Part shown: in pieces, positions 14,730 to 23,276 of the stretch
Position numbering within the stretch: position 1 is the first letter of the stretch
Layout: each line of letters opens with the position of its first letter
From: Streptosporangium nondiastaticum
GTDB lineage: Bacteria; Actinomycetota; Actinomycetes; Streptomycetales; Streptomycetaceae
NCBI RefSeq assembly: GCF_003011965.1
Contig: NZ_PXWG01000052.1
Location: forward strand, 1 to 41,724
DNA length: 41,724 nucleotides
Direction: 5' to 3'
The notes under the pieces: generated by a model
The model's database searches: none
The model's input: the letters and a program-made list of their open reading frames with translations, nothing else
What the model was told of the DNA's origin: nothing
Program-made: the position numbers and the translations under genes

Positions 14730-16046
14730 ATGGCCGACGCCGCTCGACGGCTCACCGCGCTCGCGGAAGAGGTTCTGGGAGCTCCGCTCCCGCTCCGGAT
14801 CCGCGCCTGGGACCGCAGCGAGTACGGCCCCCCGGGCACGCCCGTCCTGGTGATCCGCCGTCGCCGCGCCCTGCGCCGGCTGCTGTGGAAGCCGGGCGAG
14901 CTGGGCCTCGCCCGGGCCTGGGTCGCGGGCGACATCGACGTCGAGGGCGATCTCTACGAGGCGCTCGACCTCCTGGCCGGCTCCCTCTGGGAGCGCGGCG
15001 AGGGCACGCCCCGCTCCGGCCTCGCCGCCCTCCTGGCGGCCGTGCGCGACCCGCGCCTGCGCGCCGCCGGCGGTGAGCTGATCAAGCTCGCCGGCCCCGG
15101 CCTGCCGCCCCGGCCGCCCCGCGAGGAGGCCCGCAGGGCCGGCGGCCCGCTGCACACCCTGCGCCGCGACAAGCAGTCCATCAGCCACCACTACGACGTC
15201 GGCAACACCTTCTACGAGCGGGTCCTCGGCCCCTCGATGGTGTACTCCTGCGCGTACTGGGGGACCGACGAGGACGGCGCGACCACCCTTGAGGAGGCCC
15301 AGCGCGCCAAGCTCGACCTCGTCTGCCGCAAGCTCGCCCTCGAACCCGGGCAGCGCCTCCTCGACGTCGGCTGCGGCTGGGGCTCGATGGTGCTGCACGC
15401 GGCCCGCGAGTACGGGGTGAGCGCCGTCGGCATCACCCTCTCCGAGGAACAGGCCGCCTACGCCCGCAAGCGCATCGCCGAGGCCGGCCTGACGGAGCGC
15501 ATCGAGATCCGGGTCCAGGACTACCGCGAGATCTCCGACGGCCCCTTCGACGCCATCTCCTCCATCGGCATGGCCGAGCACGTCGGCTCCGCCCGCTACG
15601 CCGAGTACGCCGCCGACGTCCACGCCCTCCTGAAGCCGGGCGGCCGGCTGCTCAACCACCAGATCGCCCGCCGTCCCCTGAAGGACGAGGAGGCGTACGA
15701 GGTCGACGAGTTCATCGACCGCTACGTCTTCCCCGACGGCGAGCTCGCCCCCGTCGGCCGCACCGTCGCCCAGCTGGAGGAGGCCGGGTTCGAGGTGCGC
15801 GACGTGGAATCGCTGCGCGAGCACTACGCCCTGACGCTCCGCCAGTGGGTCGCCAACCTCCAGCAGCACTGGGCGGAGGCCGTGGACCTCACCTCGCCGG
15901 GCCGCGCCCGGGTCTGGCGGCTCTACATGGCCGCCTCGGCGCTGTCCTTCGAGCGGAACCGGATCGGCGTCAACCAGGTGCTGGCCGTCCGTACGCCGGA
16001 GTCGGGAGCGGCGGGGATGCCGCTGCGGGCGCGCGACTGGCGCTGA
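14730..16046 (+). CDS. cfa: Cyclopropane-fatty-acyl-phospholipid synthase-like methyltransferase
   Basis: 438 residues. It transfers a methylene group from S-adenosylmethionine to unsaturated phospholipid acyl chains at the inner membrane face. An N-terminal lipid-binding-type domain (about 1-130) is followed by the CFAS signature ISHHYDVGNTFYERVLGPSM, YSCAYW, SAM motif I LLDVGCGWGS (211-219), GITLSEEQAAYA, and SSIGMAEHVG with the catalytic region. ATG 14730 has GGAGGT nine bases upstream; TTG or GTG starts just before it lack spacing. It ends at a bidirectional hairpin shared with the convergent ABC permease gene. Confidence 0.93.
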   Translation: MADAARRLTALAEEVLGAPLPLRIRAWDRSEYGPPGTPVLVIRRRRALRRLLWKPGELGLARAWVAGDIDVEGDLYEALDLLAGSLWERGEGTPRSGLAALLAAVRDPRLRAAGGELIKLAGPGLPPRPPREEARRAGGPLHTLRRDKQSISHHYDVGNTFYERVLGPSMVYSCAYWGTDEDGATTLEEAQRAKLDLVCRKLALEPGQRLLDVGCGWGSMVLHAAREYGVSAVGITLSEEQAAYARKRIAEAGLTERIEIRVQDYREISDGPFDAISSIGMAEHVGSARYAEYAADVHALLKPGGRLLNHQIARRPLKDEEAYEVDEFIDRYVFPDGELAPVGRTVAQLEEAGFEVRDVESLREHYALTLRQWVANLQQHWAEAVDLTSPGRARVWRLYMAASALSFERNRIGVNQVLAVRTPESGAAGMPLRARDWR

Positions 16047-16051
16047 ACGCG

Positions 16052-16087
16052 GCGCAGGGCCCGGTCCGTGCGGACCGGGCCCTGCGC
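16052..16087. terminator. Bidirectional terminator between cfa and the ABC permease
   Basis: A perfect 16-bp stem (16052-16067 with 16072-16087) with a GTGC loop, centred between the convergent stops at 16046 and 16108. It can serve both strands. Confidence 0.85.
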
Positions 16088-16107
16088 GTCGGCGGGCGGG
16101 TGCCCGG

Positions 16108-18627
16108 CTACTCCGCCTTGATGGCGGACAGCATGTTCAGCTTCGCCGCCCGGCGGGCCGGCCACAGCGCGGCCAGCACGCCGACCACCGCGGCCAGCAG
16201 CAGGAACAGGCCCATCCGGCCCCAGGGGAGCACGAGCTCGTAGGTGTTCAGGGCCTTGGCTATGAGGTCGCCCGCGGCCCAGCCGAAGAAGACGCCCAGG
16301 CCGATGCCCATCACCCCGCCGAAGAGCGAGATGACCAGCGACTCCAGGCGGACCATCCGCTTGATGCCCTTGCGGTCCAGGCCGATGGCGCGCAGCATGC
16401 CGATCTCCTGCTGACGCTCGAAGACGCTCATGGCCAGGGTGTTGATGACGCCGAGGACGGCGACGACGACGGCCATGGCCAGCAGGCCGTAGAGGACGTT
16501 CAGCAGCAGGTTGATGCCCTTGGCGATGCCGTTGGAGATGTCCTTCTTGGTCTGGATCTGGACGGCGGGGTTGTCGCCGAGGGTCTTGCGGAGGGACTCC
16601 TTGACGGATTCGCCGGCACCGTTCTTGGTCTTGACCATGACCTGGCGGTCGCTGATCTCGCTCTGGTGCGGGGCGATGGTCTTGGTGTCGACCATGATGC
16701 CGCGCATCAGGTCGTTGCCCTTGTAGACGCCGGAGACGGTCAGCGTGCCCTTCTTGCCGTCCTCGAAGGTGACGGGGACGGACGAGCCGAGCTTCCAGTG
16801 GTACGACCGGGCGGTCGCGTCGTCGATGACGACCTTGTCGCCCGACAGCCCGGCGAACGAGCCGGACGTGAAGTCGAGCTTGGTGAGCTTCCCGATGGTG
16901 GCGCCGTTGACGCCCGTGAGGTTCTGGAACTCGCCGTCGATGCGGGACGGGGACATGCGCAGCGGGCTGGTGGCCGTCACGTCCGGGTGCGCGGCCAGCT
17001 TCTTCTCCACGTCGGGGGAGAGCGAGGTCATGCTGGCCATGGAGACGACGTAGTCGGCCTTCATGGAGGACGTGGCCATCTTGTCGATGGCCTGCTGGAC
17101 GCTGCCGGCGATCACGGTCAGGCCGGTGATCAGGGTGAGCCCGATCATCAGCGCGGAGGCGGTCGCGGCGGTGCGGCGCGGGTTGCGGACCGCGTTCTGC
17201 CGGGCGAGCTTGCCGGGCATCCCGAACAGGCGCAGCACGGGCGCGGCGGCGGCGATCAGCGGCCGGGACAGCAGCGGGGTCAGCACGAAGACGCCGATCA
17301 GGACCACGCCGGCGCCCAGGCCCATCATCTGGCTGCCCGAGGCGGTCAGCACGATGGCCGCACCGATCGCGGTGAGGGTGGCGCCGAGGGAGTTGCGCAC
17401 GACCAGGGAGCGCGTGGTGGGCACGGCGTGGACGCTGTTCATCGCGGCGACCGGCGGGATCTTCGCGGCGCGGCGGCCGGGCAGCCAGGCGGACAGCATG
17501 GTCACGAGGATGCCGACGGCGAGGGAGACCACGATCGTCGAGGGCTCGACGACCAGCGGGCCGTCGGGCAGCGGCGCGCCGTTGCCCTTGAGCAGCGAGC
17601 GCAGGCCGACGCCGATGCCGATGCCCGTGACGAGGCCGGCGACGCCGGCGACGGTGCCGATGAGGAACGCCTCGATGAGCACGGAGCGGGTGACCTGGCG
17701 GCGGCTCGCGCCGACCGCGCGCATCAGCGCCAGCTCCTTGGTGCGCTGGGCGACCAGCATGGTGAAGGTGTTGGCGATGATGAAGATGCCGACGAAGAGC
17801 GCGATGCCGGCGAAGGTCAGCAGGATGGTCCGCTGGGCGTCCTGGTCCTGCGCGATCATGCGGGCCTGCTCGTCGGCGAGCTGCTTGCCGGTGGTGGCCT
17901 CGGCGTCGGCGGGCAGGACCTTCTCGACGGCGGACTTCAGGGCGGCCTGGGAGGTGCCGGCCGCGGCCTTCACGTGGATCTCGCTGAACTCGCCGGGCTT
18001 GCCGTAGAGCTTCTGCGCGGTGGCGGTGTCGAAGAGGGCGAGGCTGCCGCCCGCGGAGACGTTGCCGTCGTCGGTGGTGAAGACGCCGGCGAGCTTCTGC
18101 TGGAGCACCGGGCCGTCGACGGAGACGCGGACGGTGTCGCCCACCTTGTAGCCGCCGCGCTCGGCGGTCTTGGCGTCGAGGGCGATCTCGCCGGGGCCGT
18201 GGGGCGCGCGGCCGCTCTTGAGCGGGTAGCGGGCGTCCTTGCCGCCGGTGCCGGCGTAGTAGTTGGCGCCGGTGGAGTTGAAGCCCTCGCCTATGAGCTC
18301 GCCGTGCTTGTCGGCGATGGCGGCGAAGCCGCTGACGGTGCCGGTGGCGCCGGCCGCGCCGGGCACCGCGGCGGCCTGGTCCAGCAGGCGCTGGCTGAGC
18401 TTGGGGGCGTCGCCGGGGTTGCCCTTGTCGCCGTCCTGCCGGTGCGGCTGGATGGCGACGTCGACGCCGGTGAAGCCCTTCTCGGAGCTCTTCTGCTGGG
18501 CGGCGGAGATGGTCGAGGTGAAGACCAGGGTGCCGGAGACGAAGGCCACGCCGAGCATCACGGCGAGGACGGTCATCAGCAGCCGGGCCTTGTGCGCGAG
18601 GACGTTGCGCAAGGCGGTACGGAACAT
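16108..18627 (-). CDS. ABC transporter permease, MacB/FtsX type
   Basis: An 839-residue permease. It has an N-terminal transmembrane helix (about 15-38, LLMTVLAVMLGVAFVSGTLVF), a large extracytoplasmic domain (about 40-230), then a FtsX domain (FAGIALFVGIFIIANTFTMLVAQRTKELALMRAVGASRRQV). A second extracytoplasmic region follows, then a second FtsX domain near the C-terminus (VVVAVLGVINTLAMSVFERQQEIGMLRAIGL). This duplicated layout is typical of Gram-positive FtsX-like exporters acting on lipids, peptides or antibiotics. It starts 71 bases after the ATPase gene and forms one transporter with it. Substrate unknown; no regulator or antibiotic gene adjoins. Confidence 0.92.
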   Translation of the reverse strand: MFRTALRNVLAHKARLLMTVLAVMLGVAFVSGTLVFTSTISAAQQKSSEKGFTGVDVAIQPHRQDGDKGNPGDAPKLSQRLLDQAAAVPGAAGATGTVSGFAAIADKHGELIGEGFNSTGANYYAGTGGKDARYPLKSGRAPHGPGEIALDAKTAERGGYKVGDTVRVSVDGPVLQQKLAGVFTTDDGNVSAGGSLALFDTATAQKLYGKPGEFSEIHVKAAAGTSQAALKSAVEKVLPADAEATTGKQLADEQARMIAQDQDAQRTILLTFAGIALFVGIFIIANTFTMLVAQRTKELALMRAVGASRRQVTRSVLIEAFLIGTVAGVAGLVTGIGIGVGLRSLLKGNGAPLPDGPLVVEPSTIVVSLAVGILVTMLSAWLPGRRAAKIPPVAAMNSVHAVPTTRSLVVRNSLGATLTAIGAAIVLTASGSQMMGLGAGVVLIGVFVLTPLLSRPLIAAAAPVLRLFGMPGKLARQNAVRNPRRTAATASALMIGLTLITGLTVIAGSVQQAIDKMATSSMKADYVVSMASMTSLSPDVEKKLAAHPDVTATSPLRMSPSRIDGEFQNLTGVNGATIGKLTKLDFTSGSFAGLSGDKVVIDDATARSYHWKLGSSVPVTFEDGKKGTLTVSGVYKGNDLMRGIMVDTKTIAPHQSEISDRQVMVKTKNGAGESVKESLRKTLGDNPAVQIQTKKDISNGIAKGINLLLNVLYGLLAMAVVVAVLGVINTLAMSVFERQQEIGMLRAIGLDRKGIKRMVRLESLVISLFGGVMGIGLGVFFGWAAGDLIAKALNTYELVLPWGRMGLFLLLAAVVGVLAALWPARRAAKLNMLSAIKAE

Positions 18628-18698
18628 GGGTCTGTGTGTCCTGGGGGAGTGGGCCCGTGCCGGGCCGTCGTCGGAAGCGGGGGACGGCGTGGCCGTCC

Positions 18699-19481
<783 letters not shown>

Positions 19482-19862
19482 GGTGGGAGGCTCCTGTCGG
19501 GACGACGGCTCGGGGGGACCACTCCATCGTCGGCGCCGATCGGACGCGCGGGATCAGACCCAGCTCCCGTTCCGGGGGCAGACCTCGGTCGGACCCCGGC
19601 GGCCGCTCCTCATCCTTGGGTATGACACCGTGGGCGCGGCCGGAGGGCGGGGCGCACGGGGGCGGTGGGGGCGGCCGGGCCCGGGCGGAAGGCGGCGAGA
19701 TTGCGACAATTCCCTGCCCCGCCGGACCCTCTCCGGTGAACGGGGGGTATCGGCCCGTGGCATGTGCCTTTGGCGTCGTTCCTGCGCTGATGCACCCTCA
19801 GTTGCCAATAAAATAAGACAACCTCGGGTCATCGTTCCGCTGTTTGGGGGGCGCTCCCCGGC
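19482..19862. other. Long intergenic region between ABC operon and bldA
   Basis: This is the shared upstream region of the minus-strand ABC operon and the plus-strand bldA. Most is GC-rich with no ORF of convincing codon use. An unusually AT-rich patch at about 19800-19822 (TTGCCAATAAAATAAGACAA) stands out and may be an upstream element of bldA. No clear ABC operon promoter was identified. Confidence 0.4.
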
Positions 19863-19868
19863 TAGGCT
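19863..19868 (+). promoter_or_regulatory. -10 element TAGGCT of bldA
   Basis: TAGGCT lies 72 bases before the mature tRNA 5' end, giving a 5' leader of about 66 bases. That leader contains a tandem CCTGTACG repeat (19913-19928). The -35 is not obvious. Confidence 0.45.
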
Positions 19869-19940
19869 CGTCCTGCTCTCCTCTTACCAGGGAGGCTCGC
19901 GCGCCTTTCCTGCCTGTACGCCTGTACGCCCGAGAGCGCT

Positions 19941-20023
19941 GCCCGGATGGTGGAATGCAGACACGGCGAGCTTAAACCTCGCTGGCCCTTCGGGCCGTGC
20001 CGGTTCAAGTCTGGCTCCGGGCA
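19941..20023 (+). tRNA. bldA: tRNA-Leu(UAA), bldA
   Basis: The class II tRNA cloverleaf is complete. Acceptor GCCCGGA pairs with TCCGGGC. Anticodon stem GCGAG/CTCGC carries the loop CTTAAAC with anticodon TAA (19973-19975). A long variable arm (GGCCC TTC GGGCC) follows, then a T arm with GGTTCAAGT. CCA is not encoded. It is the only tRNA reading UUA in Streptomyces. Known as bldA, it controls development and antibiotic production through rare TTA codons. By eye I found no in-frame TTA codon in any protein gene of this window. Confidence 0.97.
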
Positions 20024-20201
20024 CTCACCTGCTCCGTGTCCCGCACTCTCCGTAGGGAACCGAGTGCCACCCGTTTGCGTTCTCCCCGTAGCGGCGGGGG
20101 AGTGCGCCGGAAAAGATCCTTCCCAAGCACGAGCGCATTCTTTTGCCTACCTATTACCCTGGGGCGCAAGGCCGCGCAGGGCGGCCATGGATGGAGTGAG
20201 G

Positions 20202-21071
20202 ATGAGGAGCAGCAACCCGGTCTTCTCGCGGCGGTTCCGCGGCAACAACGGCTACGCGGGTTTCAACGCGGCGCCGCAGGCCGGGACCGCGGCCCAGGGC
20301 AACCCCTACGCGAGCAACCCGTACGCGCAGCCCACGAACCCGTACGCCACCAACCCTTACGCGCAGGGCGGCCCGGATCTCCAGCAGGGGTATCCGCAGG
20401 CGCCCGCCGCCACGGGCCGCATGACCATGGACGACGTGGTCATGCGCACCGGCATGTCGCTCGGCCTGGTGATCCTCGGTGCGGCCGTCGGCTGGGGGAT
20501 GAACCTCCCGGTCGGGCTCGGCTTCGGCGCGGGCCTCGTCGCGGCGGTGCTGGTCTTCGCGCAGTCCATGTTCCTGCGCAAGCCCGTGCCCGCCGTGATC
20601 CTGGCGTACGCCGCGCTGGAGGGCCTCTTCCTCGGCGTGGTCAGCAAGGCCTACAACCACTACGCCCAGGGCGCCCCGGTGCAGGCCGTGCTCGGCACGA
20701 TCCTCGTCTCGGTCGGCGTGCTCATCGCCTACAAGACCCGCCTGATCCGCGTCGACCGCCGCTTCGTCCGCTTCGTGACGGCCGCCCTGATCGGCTTCGT
20801 CCTGCTGATGATGGTGAACCTGCTGTTCGCCGTGTTCGGCGGCGGTGACGGCCTCGGCCTGCGCACGGGCTGGCTGGGCGTCCTCGTGGGCGTCGCCGGC
20901 GTGCTGATCGGCGCGGCGGTCCTCGCGATCGACTTCAAGCAGGTCGAGGACGGCATCCAGTACGGTGCGCCCCGCGAGGAGTCGTGGCTGGCGGCCTTCG
21001 GCCTCACGGTCTCGCTGGTGTGGATCTACGTCCAGATGCTGCAGCTGGTCGGCATCCTCAACGAGGACTGA
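20202..21071 (+). CDS. Bax inhibitor-1/YccA-like integral membrane protein
   Basis: 289 residues. A cytosolic N-terminal tail with four NPYA repeats (about 34-56) is followed by seven hydrophobic segments from about residue 80 to 287 (for example SLGLVILGAAVGWGMNL, AGLVAAVLVFAQSMF, VILAYAALEGLFLGVVSKAY). The motif ALEGLFLGVVS and the aspartate-containing last loops (AIDFKQVEDGI) are typical of the Bax1-I/YccA (TMBIM-like) family, proposed ion-leak channels. ATG 20202 has GGAG seven bases upstream; an in-frame ATG 15 bases earlier is less well placed. It follows bldA by 178 bases. Confidence 0.9.
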   Translation: MRSSNPVFSRRFRGNNGYAGFNAAPQAGTAAQGNPYASNPYAQPTNPYATNPYAQGGPDLQQGYPQAPAATGRMTMDDVVMRTGMSLGLVILGAAVGWGMNLPVGLGFGAGLVAAVLVFAQSMFLRKPVPAVILAYAALEGLFLGVVSKAYNHYAQGAPVQAVLGTILVSVGVLIAYKTRLIRVDRRFVRFVTAALIGFVLLMMVNLLFAVFGGGDGLGLRTGWLGVLVGVAGVLIGAAVLAIDFKQVEDGIQYGAPREESWLAAFGLTVSLVWIYVQMLQLVGILNED

Positions 21072-21085
21072 CGCCGCCGGGGCGG

Positions 21086-21113
21086 CCTGACGACCGCATC
21101 CTGACGACCGCAT
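21086..21113. repeat. 14-bp tandem repeat after the Bax1-like gene
   Basis: CCTGACGACCGCAT occurs at 21086-21099 and, abutting, at 21100-21113. Each copy carries a TGA. The gene's own stop is at 21069-21071. Confidence 0.75.
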
Positions 21114-21116
21114 GAG

Positions 21117-21148
21117 GAAGGGCCCGGGAAGATCTTCCCGGGCCCTTC
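21117..21148. terminator. Bidirectional terminator, perfect 32-base palindrome
   Basis: The 32 bases are fully self-complementary with centre GATC; the inner bases would form the loop. It lies between the convergent Bax1-like and DUF4287 genes. Confidence 0.85.
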
Positions 21149-21189
21149 GCCATACGCGTGCGCAGGGGGTGTGCGGGGGGCGCTGCCCG

Positions 21190-21420
21190 TTACAGCAGCT
21201 TCCGAGCCGCCCGTCGGAGGTCGTACTCGTGGACGATCGCCTTGGCGTGGCCATATGCGAGGTCGTGCTCTCCACGCAGCCAGCTGACCTTCTCCTCGAA
21301 GCGGAAGAGGGAAGGTCCTTCTTCGACCGTGCGCAGCCAGTCGGCGACTTCACGGCCGGTGCAGTGGGGGATTCGGGAGAGCAGGTTCCGGTGGGTCTCG
21401 TCGGAGAAGACGTGGGACAT
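21190..21420 (-). CDS. Small DUF4287 domain protein
   Basis: 76 residues consisting of one DUF4287 domain: CTGREVADWLRTVEE, then a helix ending in VSWLRGEHDLAYGHAKAIVHEY. The same HGHA-like signature occurs in larger actinobacterial proteins. It is probably cytosolic; function unknown. The ATG at 21420 has GGAGG six bases upstream. It is convergent with the Bax1-like gene and divergent from the small gene at 21519. Confidence 0.82.
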   Translation of the reverse strand: MSHVFSDETHRNLLSRIPHCTGREVADWLRTVEEGPSLFRFEEKVSWLRGEHDLAYGHAKAIVHEYDLRRAARKLL

Positions 21421-21506
21421 CGGCGCCTCCGGACGCGTCGAATGATGGTCCTTCATGTCACCGTGCCCGAGTGTGCAGACGTTGGCAACAGTCCGGCAAC
21501 GGCGCA

Positions 21507-21512
21507 TAGGCT
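21507..21512 (+). promoter_or_regulatory. -10 element TAGGCT with leaderless start
   Basis: TAGGCT ends 6 bases before GTG 21519 with no SD between. TTGGCA at 21482 is a possible -35 with a long 19-base spacer. Confidence 0.45.
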
Positions 21513-21518
21513 CGCGCT

Positions 21519-21839
21519 GTGGATGATGTGACGTCTCTTCTGGCCGCCGTGGACGCTTTCGCCGACCGGCTGCGTGCTCTGCCGCAGTCCCGTCTGAGCA
21601 GGGGAGCGGCCGCGGAGGCGCTGACCCTGGCCCGGGAACTGGCGGCGCGGGCGCAGCGGATCGAGGAACCCGGGGCCGGGGCGCCCAGGGAAATGCCCGA
21701 GGCCGGGATGTTCGCGGTCGCCGACCAAGTGGCGGTGGCCGGTCACGATTTGGCCGAAGCGCTGGTCGCCTCCGGCGGGGAGGGCGCGGGGGAGGCGGTG
21801 GCGCTGGTGGAGGCGGCGGCGCGGAGGTGTGGTTTGTAG
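21519..21839 (+). CDS. Small helical protein of unknown function
   Basis: 106 residues, Ala/Leu/Glu/Arg-rich and predicted all-helical (DDVTSLLAAVDAFADRLRALPQSRLSRGAAAEALTLARE and so on). No signal peptide, membrane span or known motif is visible. GC content at third positions supports coding. The start GTG follows a TAGGCT -10 in the leaderless arrangement. It ends directly before the inverted repeat element at 21844. I do not recognise a family. Confidence 0.65.
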   Translation: MDDVTSLLAAVDAFADRLRALPQSRLSRGAAAEALTLARELAARAQRIEEPGAGAPREMPEAGMFAVADQVAVAGHDLAEALVASGGEGAGEAVALVEAAARRCGL

Positions 21840-21843
21840 GGGT

Positions 21844-22038
21844 CGTACGGGCCGGGGTGGCTTCGGCACCGCCGGGTTCCGCCGTGGTGGCGGAGCGCCG
21901 TCGCGGCGGATTCGAAGGGGCAAGCCCCTTCACCGGCGGCGGTCAGGCCAAGGATGCTCCGCATCCTTGAATCCGCCGCCTCGGCGATCAGCCACGACGG
22001 CGCTGTCCGGCGGTGCCGGACCGGCGCCGGGCCGTACG
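21844..22038. repeat. Inverted pair of the ~70-bp dispersed element
   Basis: The arms 21844-21913 and 21969-22038 are reverse complements without gaps, 55 of 70 positions identical by my count. Both end in GCGGCGGATTC towards the centre and begin CGTACGG at the outside. The 55-base centre holds two more hairpins: AAGGGG-CAAG-CCCCTT (21915-21930) and CAAGGATGC-TCC-GCATCCTTG (21949-21969). The pair lies between convergent genes and is related to the copy at 3598-3667. Confidence 0.75.
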
Positions 22039-22078
22039 CCGCCTCAGGCCGTACCCCGCCTCAGGCCGTACGCCGTCA
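22030..22078. repeat. 17-bp tandem repeats downstream of a minus-strand gene
   Basis: GGCCGTACGCCGCCTCA (22030-22046), the same with one change (22047-22063), and a 15-base third copy (22064-22078). On the minus strand each unit starts with TGA. The array lies shortly after the TGA stop of the gene at 22104 and overlaps the outer end of the inverted repeat element. Confidence 0.75.
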
Positions 22079-22103
22079 GCCGCGCCGGCCAGGCGTCATC
22101 GCG

Positions 22104-23012
22104 TCACAGCGACGCGATGACCCGGTCCGCCAGCACGTAGATCTTCTCGTCCCCGCAGCCGAAGGTCAGCGCGTACGCGCCGGAGACGCCGGAGCCGCCC
22201 AGCAGGACCGGCTCCTCGCCGGCCCGCAGGGCGTCCGCGAGGCGCTCGGCGGTCTCGCGGTGGCCGGGGGTCATGCAGACGGTGGTGCCGTCGGCGAAGA
22301 CGTAGACGTCGAGCGTGCCGAGCGGGCCGGGGCGCACGTCGGTCAGCGCGACGCGGGCCTGCGCGAGCTCGGCGAGCCGCTCGACGGTGGACTCGTGGTC
22401 GCCGGTGCGCGGCGGCACGGGCGAGAAGTCGGGGTGGGAGGGGTGGCGGCGGCGCGCGGCGGCCAGCTCGGGGGAGTCCGCGGCCTCGGCCTCGGCCGCG
22501 GCGGCCTCGGAGTACTCGGCGAGCTCCGCGAGGCCGGCGAGGCCGGCGAGCTCGGTCAGCTCCGTGAGTTCGGTCAGTTCGGCCGTCGGCTCCAGGCCCA
22601 CGAGGTCGGCCTGGCGCGGCAGGTAGAGGCCGCCGTACGGGCCCTCGGCGAGGTCGTCGCCGAGGCCGGCCAGACCGCCCAGCAGGGAGGGGGAGTCGCC
22701 GGCTCCGCCGAGGTCGCGGGCCTCCTGGGCGGCCCAGAACGCACGGGCCTCGGCGAGCTCCCGCTCGCGCTCCTCGGCGAGGGCGTCGGCGACGGCCGCC
22801 CGTATCTCCGCGAGCTCCGCACCGGGGGCGGTGCGGGCGGCGGGCACGGCGGCCTGGGCGGTGCGCTCGGCGCCGGCGGCCGTGGCGGCCGCGAGCTGGT
22901 CGCTCAGGGCGGAGATCTGGCGGCGCAGGCCGCGAGTGGCGTGCAGGGCGGCGGCGCCCGCGGCCGTCGCGGTGGCCGCGGCCAGCAGCAGGGCAAGGGA
23001 CATGGCGCTCAC
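22104..23012 (-). CDS. Membrane-anchored coiled-coil protein of unknown function
   Basis: 302 residues. An N-terminal hydrophobic segment (SLALLLAAATATAAGAAALHA) acts as an anchor. A heptad-like helix (LRRQISALSDQLAAATAAG) and a long Glu/Ala helix (EIRAAVADALAEERERELAEARAFW) follow. A linker contains ELTELTELTELAGLAGLAEL, a tandem tripeptide repeat encoded at about 22500-22590. A globular C-terminal domain of about 100 residues (VERLAELAQARVALTDVRPGPLGTLDVYVFADGTTVCMTPG) ends the protein. GTG 23012 has GGAG seven bases upstream. No family is recognised with certainty. It probably faces the cytosol. Confidence 0.7.
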   Translation of the reverse strand: MSAMSLALLLAAATATAAGAAALHATRGLRRQISALSDQLAAATAAGAERTAQAAVPAARTAPGAELAEIRAAVADALAEERERELAEARAFWAAQEARDLGGAGDSPSLLGGLAGLGDDLAEGPYGGLYLPRQADLVGLEPTAELTELTELTELAGLAGLAELAEYSEAAAAEAEAADSPELAAARRRHPSHPDFSPVPPRTGDHESTVERLAELAQARVALTDVRPGPLGTLDVYVFADGTTVCMTPGHRETAERLADALRAGEEPVLLGGSGVSGAYALTFGCGDEKIYVLADRVIASL

Positions 23013-23157
23013 TGACGTACTCCCGGTTGCTATGGATCCCCCAGATTCCTACCTCAGCTTGAGGCCCTCTTTCTGGTGACCCCAGTGCAAAACGTCATGA
23101 AACGGGCGGGACCTACGTCCCGGACGTTGTCCCTTCAACATCTCTGACCTGCGGAAA

Positions 23158-23200
23158 CGAATCGCCCCCGGGACGTTGGTCACATCCTGGGGGCGATTCG
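23158..23200 (-). terminator. Terminator downstream of the thiolase gene
   Basis: A perfect 12-bp stem (23158-23169 with 23189-23200) with a 19-base loop, followed on the minus strand by TTTCC. It lies 76 bases after the thiolase stop. The rest of 23013-23276 shows no gene. The part next to 23013 should hold the promoter of the 22104-23012 gene, but I saw no clear one. Confidence 0.6.
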
Positions 23201-23276
23201 GTCACGGTTGCGCAAGACGCTCGGGAAGCCGTTCGCCGACGGCGCGGTTGCTCGACCGGTTAAGGCTGCTGCGGGC

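Noticed and set aside
19616..19816. Small ORF in the ABC-bldA intergenic region
   Set aside because: No SD, Gly-rich composition, and it spans the AT-rich patch next to the bldA promoter.
21915..21969. CRISPR-like or attachment site between the inverted arms
   Set aside because: Only two unrelated small hairpins are present, with no regularly spaced repeats, integrase gene or duplicated tRNA 3' end. bldA has no att-like duplication in the window.
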